Assembly (NCBI RefSeq): GCF_039710355.1
Contig: NZ_JBDKWZ010000001.1
Coordinates: 62,001-126,000 of the forward strand
DNA length: 64,000 nucleotides
Direction: 5' to 3'
Source: Rapidithrix thailandica
GTDB taxonomy: Bacteria; Bacteroidota; Bacteroidia; Cytophagales; Flammeovirgaceae
Positions 19,118-28,376 of the stretch are shown here, one piece after another; position 1 is the first letter of the stretch, and the number at the start of each line of letters is the position of its first letter. A program made the position numbers and the translations under genes. The notes under the pieces are model-generated. The model made no database searches and was not told the origin of the DNA. It worked only from the letters and a program-made list of their open reading frames with translations.

Positions 19118-21133
19118 TTAAAAAGTTACCTTCATACTGACAAAATAATTCAGCGGGGCTTGTAAATGATAGGTTGCCCGGTTGTTGAAAGCATCGTATT
19201 GGCCATTGGTGTAGTATTGCCGGTTAGTCAGGTTATTCAAGCGGGTCGTCCAGGTCAATGCTTTCCACTCATAGGCCATCGTCACATCCAACAGAAAGTA
19301 ATGATCCAGTTCGTATTCATTGGCAAAATCAAGATAGGAGTGGCTTTGGTACCGGCCGTGTAATCCCAGACGCAATCCATGCAACTGATACGTCAATGAT
19401 TGATTGTAGAGAAAGGCCGGAGACAATACAGGGTGTATTTTGACGCCTTCTTCTTTAATACGATGGTAGGCAAAATTGATATTTCCGTTGGTAGAAATGT
19501 TCTTATGCAACCGGAACTTGTAATCTATCTCCAAACCACTGCGGAAGCTTTTCGCTACATTGTTGTGTAAAGGAAGCCCATTAGGGCCAAATGCTCCGCT
19601 TAACACGATTTCATTATCAAAATCCATATAGTACCCGTTGATATTGACTTGCCAGGTATTGCCTGTCATGCGTATCCCTAATTCGGAATCCATCACTGAT
19701 TCGGCTTCTGTTACTCCCAATAGAGGCTGTTCGCCGTCAATGGCTAAATAATCATTTCCTTGGAACAGGTCGTTGCGGGTAGGTTCGCGGTGTGTTTGCC
19801 CCAGGCTGTAATAGAATAATACATTCTTTCCAAGTTGATAACTTAACCCAACTCTTGGGTTGACAAAATCCCAGGTGAATGTTTTCAGTAATTCATCATG
19901 CTCTCCCTGGTAATCAAATTCCGTATAGCGGTATTGTAAGTCTCCGAAGAACTGAAAATTATTGAGTTGGTAACTGGCTTTTGCAAAAGCGGAGAACTCG
20001 TTTTTGAATCCTGTATTTTCATACAAGGCTCCTTCGGTACGTTCCGAGCCGTTATGTTGGCGTTGGTAAAGGTTGCCATGCACTCCGGCATGAAAACTAA
20101 AATTCTCCTTTTCTAGAGCGTAGTTGGAAAACAGACCTACAAAGTGTGACCGGAAGGCATAATTGTATACCTGGTCCTTACCCGGTAAATCCAAATATAC
20201 ATTCAAATCAAAATCATAGTCTCCCTTGAGGTAGTTGTAATATGTTGAAGAAGTAAGAGTAGAGTGTGCCCCTAGTCTTACAGAATGTTGCAATTTGAGC
20301 AAGCCTTGCAAAAACTGATCCTCCTCATCGGAGCGGGCATGCGGATTGTATTTGGGATTGCTCTCCAAAATGTCTTTAGGAGTGCCTAACCAAGCCATTT
20401 CATTCTTTTGGTTTCCTAAAAATCCGCTTAGCTTCCACAGGTGTTTTTTACCAAAATGCCCTGTGGAAAGAAACAGGGAGTGCCCTGTGTGGCCCGACCG
20501 GTCTTTATAGCCATCGGAATGCACATGAGAAGCCCTTACATACAGGCCTGTTTTATTTTGTACCCCGGTATTGAGCTCTCCATAAATCCTTCGGGTGTTG
20601 TACGAGCCGTAGCCCAGGTAGACTTCTTTTTTGGCCGGGGTATGAAGTGAAGGTGATTCAAAATTGATACTTCCGGCATAACTGGCAACTCCGTTGCTAC
20701 TGGTGCCCACTCCGCGTTGAATTTGGATGGATTGTACGGAGTTGAAAAAGTCAGGATAATTGGAAAAATAGGCCCCTTGGTCTTCGGGTTCGTTGAGGGG
20801 AACACCATCCAGGGTCATATTGATCCGGGTCTGGTCGATGCCCCGCAAACGAAAATAAGCATATCCCATAAAGCTTCCCGCATCCGAATAATAAGTTACT
20901 GCCGGAGTGCTGCCCAGGATAAAAGAAGGTTCTTGCCCGAAGTTCTTCTCTTCCACCTCTTGTAATGAGATATCTTTAAACGGAACCGGCATTTCGCTGG
21001 TGGCCCGGTAGGACGAAAGTATGGTGGCCTCTTCCAATACAACATCTTTTAACTTGGTAGTATCCGCAGAGGTTTGGGCCATTGCCCAATGGGATAGAAA
21101 TAAAAGTAATCCGAGAGTAAAAAATTGCTTCAT
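19118..21133 (-). CDS. TonB-dependent outer membrane receptor (non-SusC)
   Basis: A 671-residue receptor with a signal peptide (FFTLGLLLFLSHWAMAQ), a plug domain (FRLRGIDQTRINMTLDGVPL, then QIQRGVGTSSNGVASYAGSI) and a 22-strand barrel that ends in FVSMKVTF. It lacks the carboxypeptidase-like domain of SusC proteins and resembles siderophore or vitamin receptors in size. The ATG at 21133 is chosen because an upstream TTG start would add 12 polar residues before the signal peptide. It heads the NadR/antiporter run, which suggests a nicotinamide riboside-like ligand, but an iron or other metal complex cannot be excluded. Confidence 0.9.
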   Translation of the reverse strand: MKQFFTLGLLLFLSHWAMAQTSADTTKLKDVVLEEATILSSYRATSEMPVPFKDISLQEVEEKNFGQEPSFILGSTPAVTYYSDAGSFMGYAYFRLRGIDQTRINMTLDGVPLNEPEDQGAYFSNYPDFFNSVQSIQIQRGVGTSSNGVASYAGSINFESPSLHTPAKKEVYLGYGSYNTRRIYGELNTGVQNKTGLYVRASHVHSDGYKDRSGHTGHSLFLSTGHFGKKHLWKLSGFLGNQKNEMAWLGTPKDILESNPKYNPHARSDEEDQFLQGLLKLQHSVRLGAHSTLTSSTYYNYLKGDYDFDLNVYLDLPGKDQVYNYAFRSHFVGLFSNYALEKENFSFHAGVHGNLYQRQHNGSERTEGALYENTGFKNEFSAFAKASYQLNNFQFFGDLQYRYTEFDYQGEHDELLKTFTWDFVNPRVGLSYQLGKNVLFYYSLGQTHREPTRNDLFQGNDYLAIDGEQPLLGVTEAESVMDSELGIRMTGNTWQVNINGYYMDFDNEIVLSGAFGPNGLPLHNNVAKSFRSGLEIDYKFRLHKNISTNGNINFAYHRIKEEGVKIHPVLSPAFLYNQSLTYQLHGLRLGLHGRYQSHSYLDFANEYELDHYFLLDVTMAYEWKALTWTTRLNNLTNRQYYTNGQYDAFNNRATYHLQAPLNYFVSMKVTF

Positions 21134-21283
21134 TTTGTTGTTGGTATTTTGTTTTTTAACGGGCGGCAAAAGTAGATAGATTACAAAGAGAAAAAAAGAA
21201 GAAATAAGAATGTCAGTGGTGTAAACCTGAGAAGGTTGGTAATTTTATATTTTATCAAAAGAAAGTTTGCTTGATAGAGAAAA

Positions 21284-21318
21284 CTTAAACTGTGTTTATG
21301 GGGGAGTTTCAGTTTAAG
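21284..21318. promoter_or_regulatory. Inverted repeat between divergent genes
   Basis: A perfect 9-bp inverted repeat, CTTAAACTG with CAGTTTAAG, 17-nt spacer, in the region between the divergent TonB receptor and acetyltransferase genes. It could be an operator or a 5'-UTR hairpin of the acetyltransferase; its role is unknown. Confidence 0.35.
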
Positions 21319-21364
21319 GGTTTGCAAGAGAATAATCATCCACCTAAAGAGTGATTACATAATT

Positions 21365-21889
21365 ATGATACACAATGTAGCCATCCACAAAGTAGAGCAA
21401 AGCCATTTACAGGAGCTTCAACAAATCGGGAAAAGAACCTTTGAGGAAGCGTTCAAGGAGGTCAATACCGCTGAAGATATGGAAACATATTTAAGAGAAA
21501 GTTTTCATTTGGAAAAGCTGCGGTCGGAATTAAACCATCCGGAGTCGCAATTTTTCTTTGTCTATATGAATGCTGAGGTCATTGGATATCTGAAATTGAA
21601 CCTGGGATCGGCACAAACGGATCATAAACTTCAACAGGCCTTGGAAGTGGAGCGGATTTATGTCTTACAAGAGTATCATGGGAAAAAAATAGGGCAAATG
21701 CTGTTGAATAAGGCCTTGGAGATCGCCCGTATGGGAAATGTTAAGTGGGTTTGGCTGGGGGTTTGGGAGCACAATGTAAAGGCCATTCGCTTTTATGAAA
21801 AAAACGGTTTTCAGGCCTTTGATACACACCCGTTTATATTGGGTACAGACCGGCAAACCGATGTGTTGATGAAGCGGGAGTTGGCTTAA
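21365..21889 (+). CDS. GNAT acetyltransferase, PaiA-like
   Basis: A 174-residue GNAT-fold N-acetyltransferase. The acetyl-CoA loop region is VERIYVLQEYHGKKIGQMLL (motif A), followed by WVWLGVWEHNVKAIRFYEKN and GF. These, and YLKLNLGSAQT, closely recall Bacillus PaiA, a spermidine/spermine acetyltransferase of 172 residues. The polyamine substrate is an inference from that likeness. It is cytoplasmic. It is followed by a 171-bp gap before the next gene on the same strand. Confidence 0.85.
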   Translation: MIHNVAIHKVEQSHLQELQQIGKRTFEEAFKEVNTAEDMETYLRESFHLEKLRSELNHPESQFFFVYMNAEVIGYLKLNLGSAQTDHKLQQALEVERIYVLQEYHGKKIGQMLLNKALEIARMGNVKWVWLGVWEHNVKAIRFYEKNGFQAFDTHPFILGTDRQTDVLMKRELA

Positions 21890-22060
21890 AATGTCCTTTT
21901 TCTATTCAATGATCTATTTTCACTTCTTTAACCCAAAGGAGGATGGGTTGATACCAAATTGGTCTAAAGAAACCGATAAAAAATACTTGTCAATTTTTCG
22001 GTTGTAACTTGATGTAGCATTCCATTTCTTCGCTATCATGAATTATAACCGGAAAAAATC

Positions 22061-22819
22061 ATGACAAGCTTTAGAGAACTTCATCAACAAAAGAGTCCCT
22101 TTTTACTTGGAAATGTATGGGATGTACAAAGTGTAAAGGTATTTGAGAATCTTGGCTTCAAAGCCTTGGGTACCTCCAGCGCAGCTATTGCTCATATGTT
22201 GGGCTATTCCGATGGGGAAGGTATGTCTTTTAGTGAGCTTGAATATATTGTAAAACGGATTGCAAGCAGTACTTCTTTGCCTCTATCAGTGGATATTGAG
22301 GCGGGGTATAGTAGGGATATTTTCACTCTCATCGAACATGTCGAACGGCTATATGACCTTGGGATAGTTGGGATTAACCTTGAAGACTCACAAGTGGAAA
22401 AGGACCGGAAGCTTGTAGCAGCGGAACGTTTCGGTGAGACATTGGCAAGCCTGAAACATCATCTGCGAAACCAGGAAATGGAGATCTTTCTTAATGCTCG
22501 AACGGATACTTTTTTACTGGGGCTGAGCCATCCGGTAGAAGCAACGATAAACCGTATCCGCATTTATGAAGAGGCCGGAGCTGACGGGATTTTTGTCCCT
22601 TTTATTGAAAAAGAGGAAGATATTGCCAATATTGTTACTTCTACAAAGCTTCCTGTAAATGTATTGAGTATTCCCGCTTTACCAGATTTTCATACTCTCA
22701 AAACATTGGGGGTAAAACGCATCAGTATGGGAAATGCTGCGCATGATTTATTATATACACAGTTGGAGAAGGTAATTTCGGAAGTGCTTGACCGGCAATC
22801 CTTTCGACCTTTATTTTAA
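22061..22819 (+). CDS. Isocitrate lyase / PEP mutase family enzyme
   Basis: A 252-residue TIM barrel of the PEP mutase/isocitrate lyase superfamily. Visible features are LLGNVWDVQSVKVFENLGFKA near the start (nominal substrate loop), LGTSSAAIAHMLGYSDGE, LSVDIEAGYS (metal-binding Asp/Glu region), GINLEDSQ and INARTDTFLLG. It lacks the catalytic K-K-C-G-H-type loop of true isocitrate lyase, as is usual for this short subgroup, so C-C lyase or phosphonate chemistry cannot be assigned. It is probably translated together with the Ada gene, whose start lies 16 bp downstream. Confidence 0.82.
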   Translation: MTSFRELHQQKSPFLLGNVWDVQSVKVFENLGFKALGTSSAAIAHMLGYSDGEGMSFSELEYIVKRIASSTSLPLSVDIEAGYSRDIFTLIEHVERLYDLGIVGINLEDSQVEKDRKLVAAERFGETLASLKHHLRNQEMEIFLNARTDTFLLGLSHPVEATINRIRIYEEAGADGIFVPFIEKEEDIANIVTSTKLPVNVLSIPALPDFHTLKTLGVKRISMGNAAHDLLYTQLEKVISEVLDRQSFRPLF

Positions 22820-22835
22820 ACTACCGGTTTCAATT

Positions 22836-23903
22836 ATGCAAATATCCAATCACCAGGAAATCGACAGATATTATAAGGCCTTAGTAGAGAAGAATAGTCA
22901 ATTTATCGGGGTCTTTTATGTAGGGGTAAAGACAACCAATATTTTTTGTATCTCCACTTGCCGGGCAAGAAAGCCGAAGAAAGAAAATGTGGTTTTTTAT
23001 ACCTCAGCCAAAGAACTGTTGCAAAACGGCTTTAGGCCTTGTAAAGTTTGCAAACCTACGGAACATGCCTATGAACCTCCGGAAGAAGTGATGCAGGCGA
23101 TACGGCTGGTCAATGAACAGCCCGGTGAGAAAATCAGTGATTATCAATTACGAGAGAAAGGAATAAGTCCTGAAAATATCCGAAGATGGTTTAAAAAGCA
23201 TCACGGAATGACCTTTCAGGCTTACCAAAGAATGATACGAATCAATATGGCATTTCAAGAATTAAAAAAAGGAAAAAATGTGACTGAGACAGCTTTTGAG
23301 TCGGGGTATGAGTCTTTAAGTGGCTTTGGCCATACTTTTAAAAACTTGTTTGGTTCTTCTCCCGAAAAGAGCAAGAATAAGTCCCTGATTTATATGACAC
23401 GTATTACCACTGTTTTGGGGCCGATGTTTGTATGTGCAACTCAAAAAGGGATTTGCTTGTTGGAATTTACCGACCGGCGAATGCTTGAAACAGAGTTTAA
23501 AGACTTACAAAAAAGACTCAATGCCATCATTCTGGCCGGGGAAAATGAGCATATCAAACAACTTAAATCCGAATTAAAAGCTTATTTTGAAGGGACCTTA
23601 AAGCAATTTACCGTAGCCTTACACAGTCCAGGTACAGCATTTCAGCAATCGGTCTGGACGATTTTGCAAGAGATTCCCTATGGAGAAACCCGTTCTTATC
23701 AGGCACAAGCCGAAATGCTTAACAATGCAAATGCCGTCCGGGCGGTGGCTTCAGCCAATGGGCTGAACCGGGTCGCTATTGTAATTCCTTGCCACCGGGT
23801 GATTGGGAAAGACGGTAATCTTACCGGGTATGGCGGTGGCTTGGAGCGGAAAAAATGGCTGTTGGACCACGAACGGAAAAATGCAGTGACAATAACTCCA
23901 TGA
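22836..23903 (+). CDS. ada: Ada: methylphosphotriester/O6-methylguanine-DNA methyltransferase and activator
   Basis: A 355-residue adaptive-response protein, one residue longer than E. coli Ada. The N-terminal Zn domain has Cys38, Cys42, Cys69 and Cys72 (IFCISTCRARKP and FRPCKVCKP) at exactly the positions known in E. coli; Cys38 takes methyl from phosphotriesters. An AraC-like helix-turn-helix follows (residues about 85-185, VTETAFESGYESLSGFGHTF). The C-terminal O6-methylguanine transferase has GETRSYQAQAEML and the active-site IPCHRVIG. The ATG at 22836 is chosen; a TTG at 22788 would overlap the upstream gene. It repairs alkylated DNA and activates its own regulon. Confidence 0.95.
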   Translation: MQISNHQEIDRYYKALVEKNSQFIGVFYVGVKTTNIFCISTCRARKPKKENVVFYTSAKELLQNGFRPCKVCKPTEHAYEPPEEVMQAIRLVNEQPGEKISDYQLREKGISPENIRRWFKKHHGMTFQAYQRMIRINMAFQELKKGKNVTETAFESGYESLSGFGHTFKNLFGSSPEKSKNKSLIYMTRITTVLGPMFVCATQKGICLLEFTDRRMLETEFKDLQKRLNAIILAGENEHIKQLKSELKAYFEGTLKQFTVALHSPGTAFQQSVWTILQEIPYGETRSYQAQAEMLNNANAVRAVASANGLNRVAIVIPCHRVIGKDGNLTGYGGGLERKKWLLDHERKNAVTITP

Positions 23904-23999
23904 TGCTGTTTTTCGGGAAGTAAGAATAATTGAATAATATATAACTATTTTCAGGTATTTTATTAACTTGTGATTAGGTATTATTCAATTTCTTTAAAA

Positions 24000-24350
24000 A
24001 TGTCCAGCAAGAAGGGAAACTCCAAGTTTGAAAACTCTGTGATGAACGAAAAATATGAGAGGCATAAACTCAATATGATTCGCTTGTCAGATTATGCGGA
24101 ATTTGTGTTGAAAATACTGTTTGGGTTTTCCTTTATGACTTTAGGCTGCATTAAGAAGTTTATTCCCACACTTTTGCCGGAAGAGTTTATCATCAATCAC
24201 GAGTACTTATTAATGAGTGTGGGTTCCACTTTGTTATTAGGTAAAAACATCTGGGGAGGGCTTACAAAACAAATTATCAAACTCAAAGAGAAGTACAAAA
24301 TCGTAAAAATCGAAAAGCAAAACAAAGACAAACTCAAAGAGAAATACTAA
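24000..24350 (+). CDS. Small membrane protein, unknown
   Basis: About 116 residues, not recognised. A charged N-terminus precedes two probable membrane helices (FVLKILFGFSFMTLGCI and YLLMSVGSTLLLGKNIW). The C-terminus is a strongly basic tail rich in Lys and Glu, possibly a short coiled coil. The ATG at 24000 is preferred over a GTG at 23970. No neighbour gives a hint of function. Confidence 0.5.
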   Translation: MSSKKGNSKFENSVMNEKYERHKLNMIRLSDYAEFVLKILFGFSFMTLGCIKKFIPTLLPEEFIINHEYLLMSVGSTLLLGKNIWGGLTKQIIKLKEKYKIVKIEKQNKDKLKEKY

Positions 24351-24508
24351 CCGTTTATTCCGTATAAGTATAAAGAAGAATAAATTGAAGGGAAAATATG
24401 TTAATTAAGAAGCATTAATAGATTTTCTCGAAAAAAAAGCGGAACTTATACAAACAAAATAGAGCTTGGTACTATTACGTAAATGTCTATTTACAAATAA
24501 TTATAATT

Positions 24509-24862
24509 ATGCAAGTAGTATTAAGAAAAATGATTACCAATAAATATTCGGAAAATATAGTAGCTCTACTTGCTGCTGCACTGTTATTTAGTTTAGGTTA
24601 TTTCTTCTTCAACAATTTTGACAATTGGGTAGATATTGTAGGGATGTTTTTGATGGGATGTAGCATACAAGCGGCCCTTTGGGCCATAGGGGTCCGTAGT
24701 GAAATCCTGGGAAATAAGTTGGACATCGATTACGAGCGGGAAATCAGAGCGTTTTGTGATGATGATAACGGAGATCGGGGAATTGAAAATCCCGATCCGT
24801 CTCCCCAACCTAAAATTGAAGATACTGCCCGCAAAGAGCTTGAGCCGGTGGCTCCCGTCTGA
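24509..24862 (+). CDS. Small membrane protein, unknown
   Basis: 117 residues, not recognised. Two hydrophobic segments (IVALLAAALLFSLGYFFF and IVGMFLMGCSIQAALWAIG) are followed by an acidic, proline-containing soluble tail (DDDNGDRGIENPDPSPQP). It faces the end of the convergent AraC gene 39 bp away. It is similar in plan, not in sequence, to the small membrane protein just upstream. Confidence 0.5.
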   Translation: MQVVLRKMITNKYSENIVALLAAALLFSLGYFFFNNFDNWVDIVGMFLMGCSIQAALWAIGVRSEILGNKLDIDYEREIRAFCDDDNGDRGIENPDPSPQPKIEDTARKELEPVAPV

Positions 24863-24901
24863 TCTTTTACCTTTTCCCCACAAGTCTGAAGTTGTTTTAT
24901 G

Positions 24902-25936
24902 TTAGGCATTTTTGCTATAGGTTTTCTTACTGGCATAATTCCCGGGGGTATCGCCTGTCCAACGCTTAAAAGCCCGTGTGAAGGCACTTAGTTCATTGTA
25001 CCCTAGTAAATAGGATATTTCCTTGATTTGATAATTGCCGGATTCCAAATAGTAAAGTGACAAAGACTTACGCACCTTATCTGCCAATTGTTGATAACTT
25101 ACCCCTTCATTTTTTAACTTTCTCTGTAAATTCCGGCTGCTCATATTAAAGTTGGCTGCAACTTGTTCCAGAGAAGCCAGTTCCAAATAAGAATTACTCA
25201 TCAAATGCTCATAAATCTTGGACCGGAAGGAGGCGGATTGTGTTTTCTTTTGTCTCTCCTCACTCACTTTTTGCAATAAAAAGGTTTGTATTTCATAATT
25301 GGCCGTCAAAATAGGCTCCTCCCAATAGCTATGATCTACCATCATGGAATATTCATTGGCCTTTTGCTGAGGGGCACAACGAAGAACCCTTTCATATTCT
25401 TTCGGATGTCCGGAAGAGTGGGGTATATATACCGCAGAAGGATTGATTTTTTTTAAGAGTAGTCCGTCAAGTTCGTGTAACATGAACACCATAAAAAAAT
25501 CCATGGTTTGGCGAAAGGCAAAAGAACTTTTGTCCGCAAGAGGGTGGGGAATAAAACGGATGGAAAAGTACTTGGGCGATGGGTGGATTTCCAAATGAAA
25601 CAAGTCTGTGACCAGGTAGCATAGCGAAGCCGCTTGTTGAAGGGCTTCTCCTACTGTACGGCTACTTTTAATAATTTCTCCGACAATTCCCAAAGCGGCT
25701 AACTGCATTGCTTCTCCAAAATGCAACCCAAGTAAAGGATCTTCTGTGAACTGACTTGCGGTTGACCAAAGTTTTTCAAGTTGTTTGGGTTTAAACTCTA
25801 CCGGATCTTCCCCTTTGAGCCGGGTTAAATCAATCCCTGTTTGCTTGCACAAATGTTCCACGGAAACATCGCGTTGCGCGACATAGGCGAGTAAGTTCAG
25901 AACAAGTTGTTTTTGGGGCTTATTCATGAGATGCAT
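24902..25936 (-). CDS. AraC-family transcriptional regulator
   Basis: A 344-residue regulator. The N-terminal 200 residues resemble the arabinose-binding-type ligand domain of OruR/ArgR-like AraC proteins (PLLGLHFGEAMQLAALGIVG). The C-terminal double helix-turn-helix is clear: LEQVAANFNMSSRNLQRKLK and IKEISYLLGYNELSAFTRAF followed by KRWTGDTPGNY. It is divergent from the NTF2-like gene across 232 bp, so that gene and itself are its likeliest targets. The inducer is unknown. Confidence 0.9.
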   Translation of the reverse strand: MHLMNKPQKQLVLNLLAYVAQRDVSVEHLCKQTGIDLTRLKGEDPVEFKPKQLEKLWSTASQFTEDPLLGLHFGEAMQLAALGIVGEIIKSSRTVGEALQQAASLCYLVTDLFHLEIHPSPKYFSIRFIPHPLADKSSFAFRQTMDFFMVFMLHELDGLLLKKINPSAVYIPHSSGHPKEYERVLRCAPQQKANEYSMMVDHSYWEEPILTANYEIQTFLLQKVSEERQKKTQSASFRSKIYEHLMSNSYLELASLEQVAANFNMSSRNLQRKLKNEGVSYQQLADKVRKSLSLYYLESGNYQIKEISYLLGYNELSAFTRAFKRWTGDTPGNYASKKTYSKNA

Positions 25937-26168
25937 ATAGCTTTTTATCCTTTTGAAGTATATAAAAATATGTATGGATTAAGAAAGGAGTACTTCGCTT
26001 ACTCTCTATTTTATTTCATTCAATCCCACACGATTTATATTAAGATATCTCCCTGTAGGAGTTTCCATTTGAGTTAAAATGAGTACTGTCGTAAAATGAT
26101 AATTCATTGGCATCTTAGGGTAAGTGGTTGAAGGGACTTTACAGCTACTTTTGTTCAAAAAGGAAATC

Positions 26169-26690
26169 ATGAAAACAAAAAAGAATATCACCTGGATGGT
26201 GCTAGTAGCGCTTTTTTCCTTGACAGAAAACCCGTTAGCAGCACAAACAGAAAACAATGAATTCGCTTTTGAACAAGTTAAATCAAACACGATGGAAAAT
26301 CAAGCAAAACTAGTTGTAAAGGAGTTTTTAACCGCTGTGCAACATGGAGACCATGAAACACTCGGAGCTTTGTTGCATCCGGAAGTTGAATGGTCGCAGC
26401 CAGGTAACAATCGCTTTTCAGGTATCAAACAGTCCAGTGCAGAAGTCTTTCAAATGGTAGGAGGGATGTTCAAACGTTCGGAAAATACCTTGGCTCTGAC
26501 TCATGTTAAAGCAATCACGGTCAACGGTAATGAAGTGGCCTGTTTGGTGCATTGGGAGGCTGCACAACCGGTAGGAGCTACTTTGAATGTGGACAATATC
26601 GATGTGTATACCGTGGAGAATGGTAAAATTGTGAAAGTCAACGTTTTTTCTGCCGACTTGGCTCAAGAGGATCACTTTTGGGGAAAGTAA
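26169..26690 (+). CDS. Exported NTF2/SnoaL-like protein
   Basis: A 173-residue protein with a signal peptide (WMVLVALFSLTENPLAAQ) and a single NTF2-like fold (AKLVVKEFLTAVQHGDHETL, LLHPEVEWSQPG, then the C-terminal strands NVDNIDVYTVENGKIVKV). Such folds make a cone-shaped pocket and serve as isomerases or binding proteins; the ligand is not predictable. The ATG at 26169 places the signal peptide at the N-terminus. It is divergently transcribed from an AraC regulator. Confidence 0.8.
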   Translation: MKTKKNITWMVLVALFSLTENPLAAQTENNEFAFEQVKSNTMENQAKLVVKEFLTAVQHGDHETLGALLHPEVEWSQPGNNRFSGIKQSSAEVFQMVGGMFKRSENTLALTHVKAITVNGNEVACLVHWEAAQPVGATLNVDNIDVYTVENGKIVKVNVFSADLAQEDHFWGK

Positions 26691-26710
26691 GTCATTGCGA
26701 ATCTATAGTC

Positions 26711-26760
26711 AAAGTGCCCCCTTCTAATTTCGATCGACAGAAAATTAGAGGGGGCTTTTA
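26711..26760. terminator. Bidirectional intrinsic terminator
   Basis: GCCCCCTTCTAATTT pairs with AAATTAGAGGGGGC (one bulge) and is flanked by A and T runs. It lies between the convergent NTF2-like and RCC1-like genes. Confidence 0.85.
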
Positions 26761-26775
26761 TCCTTAAACGGATTG

Positions 26776-28173
26776 TTAGAAATCAATTTGTTTGGGAGTG
26801 GTTACATAATTACCGGACCCATGGGTCCCATCTCCCAACTGGCCGTACTCATTATTTCCGGTTGCCCAAAGGCTGCGGTCATTTTTGAGAATGAAGGTGT
26901 GGTAGGAACCTGCAAATACGGTTTTTACCGCTGTCATAATCTGCACGGGAGTATTTTTATTGGTCTTGGATCCATCTCCTAACTGACCGTAGAAATTGCG
27001 CCCGGTTGCCCAAAGACTGTGGTCATTTTTCAAGATCATTGAGAAGCCTCCTTGGGCGATAACCGAATGTACATCCTCCATAATTTGTTGAGGCGTGATG
27101 ACGTGTTCCATTGTTCCGTTGGCTCCGTTACCTAATTGACCGAAATGATTTCCCCCGGTGGCCCATAGCGTATTGTCTTCTTTCAGGATATGGGTATGAT
27201 AAAAACCTGCAGACATAGCTTTGACATTGCTCATAATTTGCTTGGGCGTATTGGCAAAGTCATTACTTCCGTTGCCTAGTTCTCCGTAATGATTGCTTCC
27301 GGTCACCCAGAGAGTGTTATCCGTTTTTAGGATTAAGGTATGTTCCCCTCCGGCAGCAATAGCTTGTACATTGGTCATCACTTGCTCCGGGATGTTTACA
27401 TCCGTGTTGGTCCCAATACCTAGCTGGCCTTTTCTGTTGTACCCCGTGGTCCAGAGGCTGTTGTCTGTTTTGAGAATCAAGGTGTGTCCGGCTCCTGCAT
27501 CCATGGCTTTGACATCGCTCATGATTTGTTTGGGAGTATTTATATCCTCGTTACTTCCATCGCCCAATTGACCGGTTCTATTTCTTCCGGTCGCCCAAAG
27601 GGTATTGTCAGATTTAAGAATGAGTGAATGGAAGCGACCCGCAGCTATATCTTTTACTCCACTCATGATTTGTTTGGGAGTATTTATATCCTCGTTACTT
27701 CCATCTCCCAACTGCCCGTATTCGTTCCTTCCGGTCACCCAAAGGGTATGGTCGGATTTCAAAATAAGTGTGTGAAGGTCACCTGCCGCAATTTTCTGTA
27801 TATAAAGTACTGTAAAAACTTCGGCACTGGTAGTGGTTTTGCCTTCTACGGTGACGGTGATATTTCCACTTGTAGCTTCTTCCGGTACATGTACGGTTAA
27901 AGAAGTTTTTGTCGCGTTGGTAACCGTAGTCTCTGTTCCGTTGAATTGTACGGTGTTTTCGTTGGGAATGGAGCTAAAGTGAGTGCCGGTGATGGTTACC
28001 TCGGTACCTGTTTTTCCGCTATTGGGAGAAAAGCCGGAAATGCCTGGTACCAATTCCGGTTCCGGATCAGGAGCGGAATCATCGTCTTTACAAGCGGTGA
28101 TTAATAAAGAAAATAAGGAAAAAAATAGCGTTGCCAATACCGCTTGGTGGGTTAAAAAGAATTTGTGATTCAT
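26776..28173 (-). CDS. RCC1-repeat beta-propeller lipoprotein with IPT/TIG domain
   Basis: A 465-residue lipoprotein: the signal peptide ends in the lipobox LLITAC and is followed by an acidic linker (KDDDSAPDPEPE). Residues about 40-120 form an IPT/TIG immunoglobulin-like domain (GFSPNSGKTGTEVTITGTHF). Seven RCC1 repeats follow, each of about 50 residues, of the type AAGxxHTLILKxDxTLWxTG, then NxYGQLGDGS, exactly one seven-bladed propeller. The repeats are very regular; the sixth is the most diverged (VIAQGGFSMILKNDHSLWAT). It should face the cell exterior. Ligand and role are unknown. Confidence 0.9.
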   Translation of the reverse strand: MNHKFFLTHQAVLATLFFSLFSLLITACKDDDSAPDPEPELVPGISGFSPNSGKTGTEVTITGTHFSSIPNENTVQFNGTETTVTNATKTSLTVHVPEEATSGNITVTVEGKTTTSAEVFTVLYIQKIAAGDLHTLILKSDHTLWVTGRNEYGQLGDGSNEDINTPKQIMSGVKDIAAGRFHSLILKSDNTLWATGRNRTGQLGDGSNEDINTPKQIMSDVKAMDAGAGHTLILKTDNSLWTTGYNRKGQLGIGTNTDVNIPEQVMTNVQAIAAGGEHTLILKTDNTLWVTGSNHYGELGNGSNDFANTPKQIMSNVKAMSAGFYHTHILKEDNTLWATGGNHFGQLGNGANGTMEHVITPQQIMEDVHSVIAQGGFSMILKNDHSLWATGRNFYGQLGDGSKTNKNTPVQIMTAVKTVFAGSYHTFILKNDRSLWATGNNEYGQLGDGTHGSGNYVTTPKQIDF

Positions 28174-28376
28174 GTGGGTGATGTTAATTGAATGATAAAA
28201 ATATGCTCAATAAGTTCTACCTTGTGAGTACAGGTTCTTACAAGTGAACTGAACATTGTTCAAGGGTTATTTGAACTGCGAGCTTGCGGTACAAAAGTGC
28301 GGCAAAGAGGGGTATGAGTCATCCCCTATAGATGTGAAATACATTTATCCCCGGAAAAAGGGATTTCATTGAAAGG

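Noticed and set aside
21180..21364. Thiamine or cobalamin riboswitch in front of the TonB receptor
   Set aside because: A CTGAGA-like string occurs on the other strand only, and none of the further conserved boxes of these riboswitches were found.
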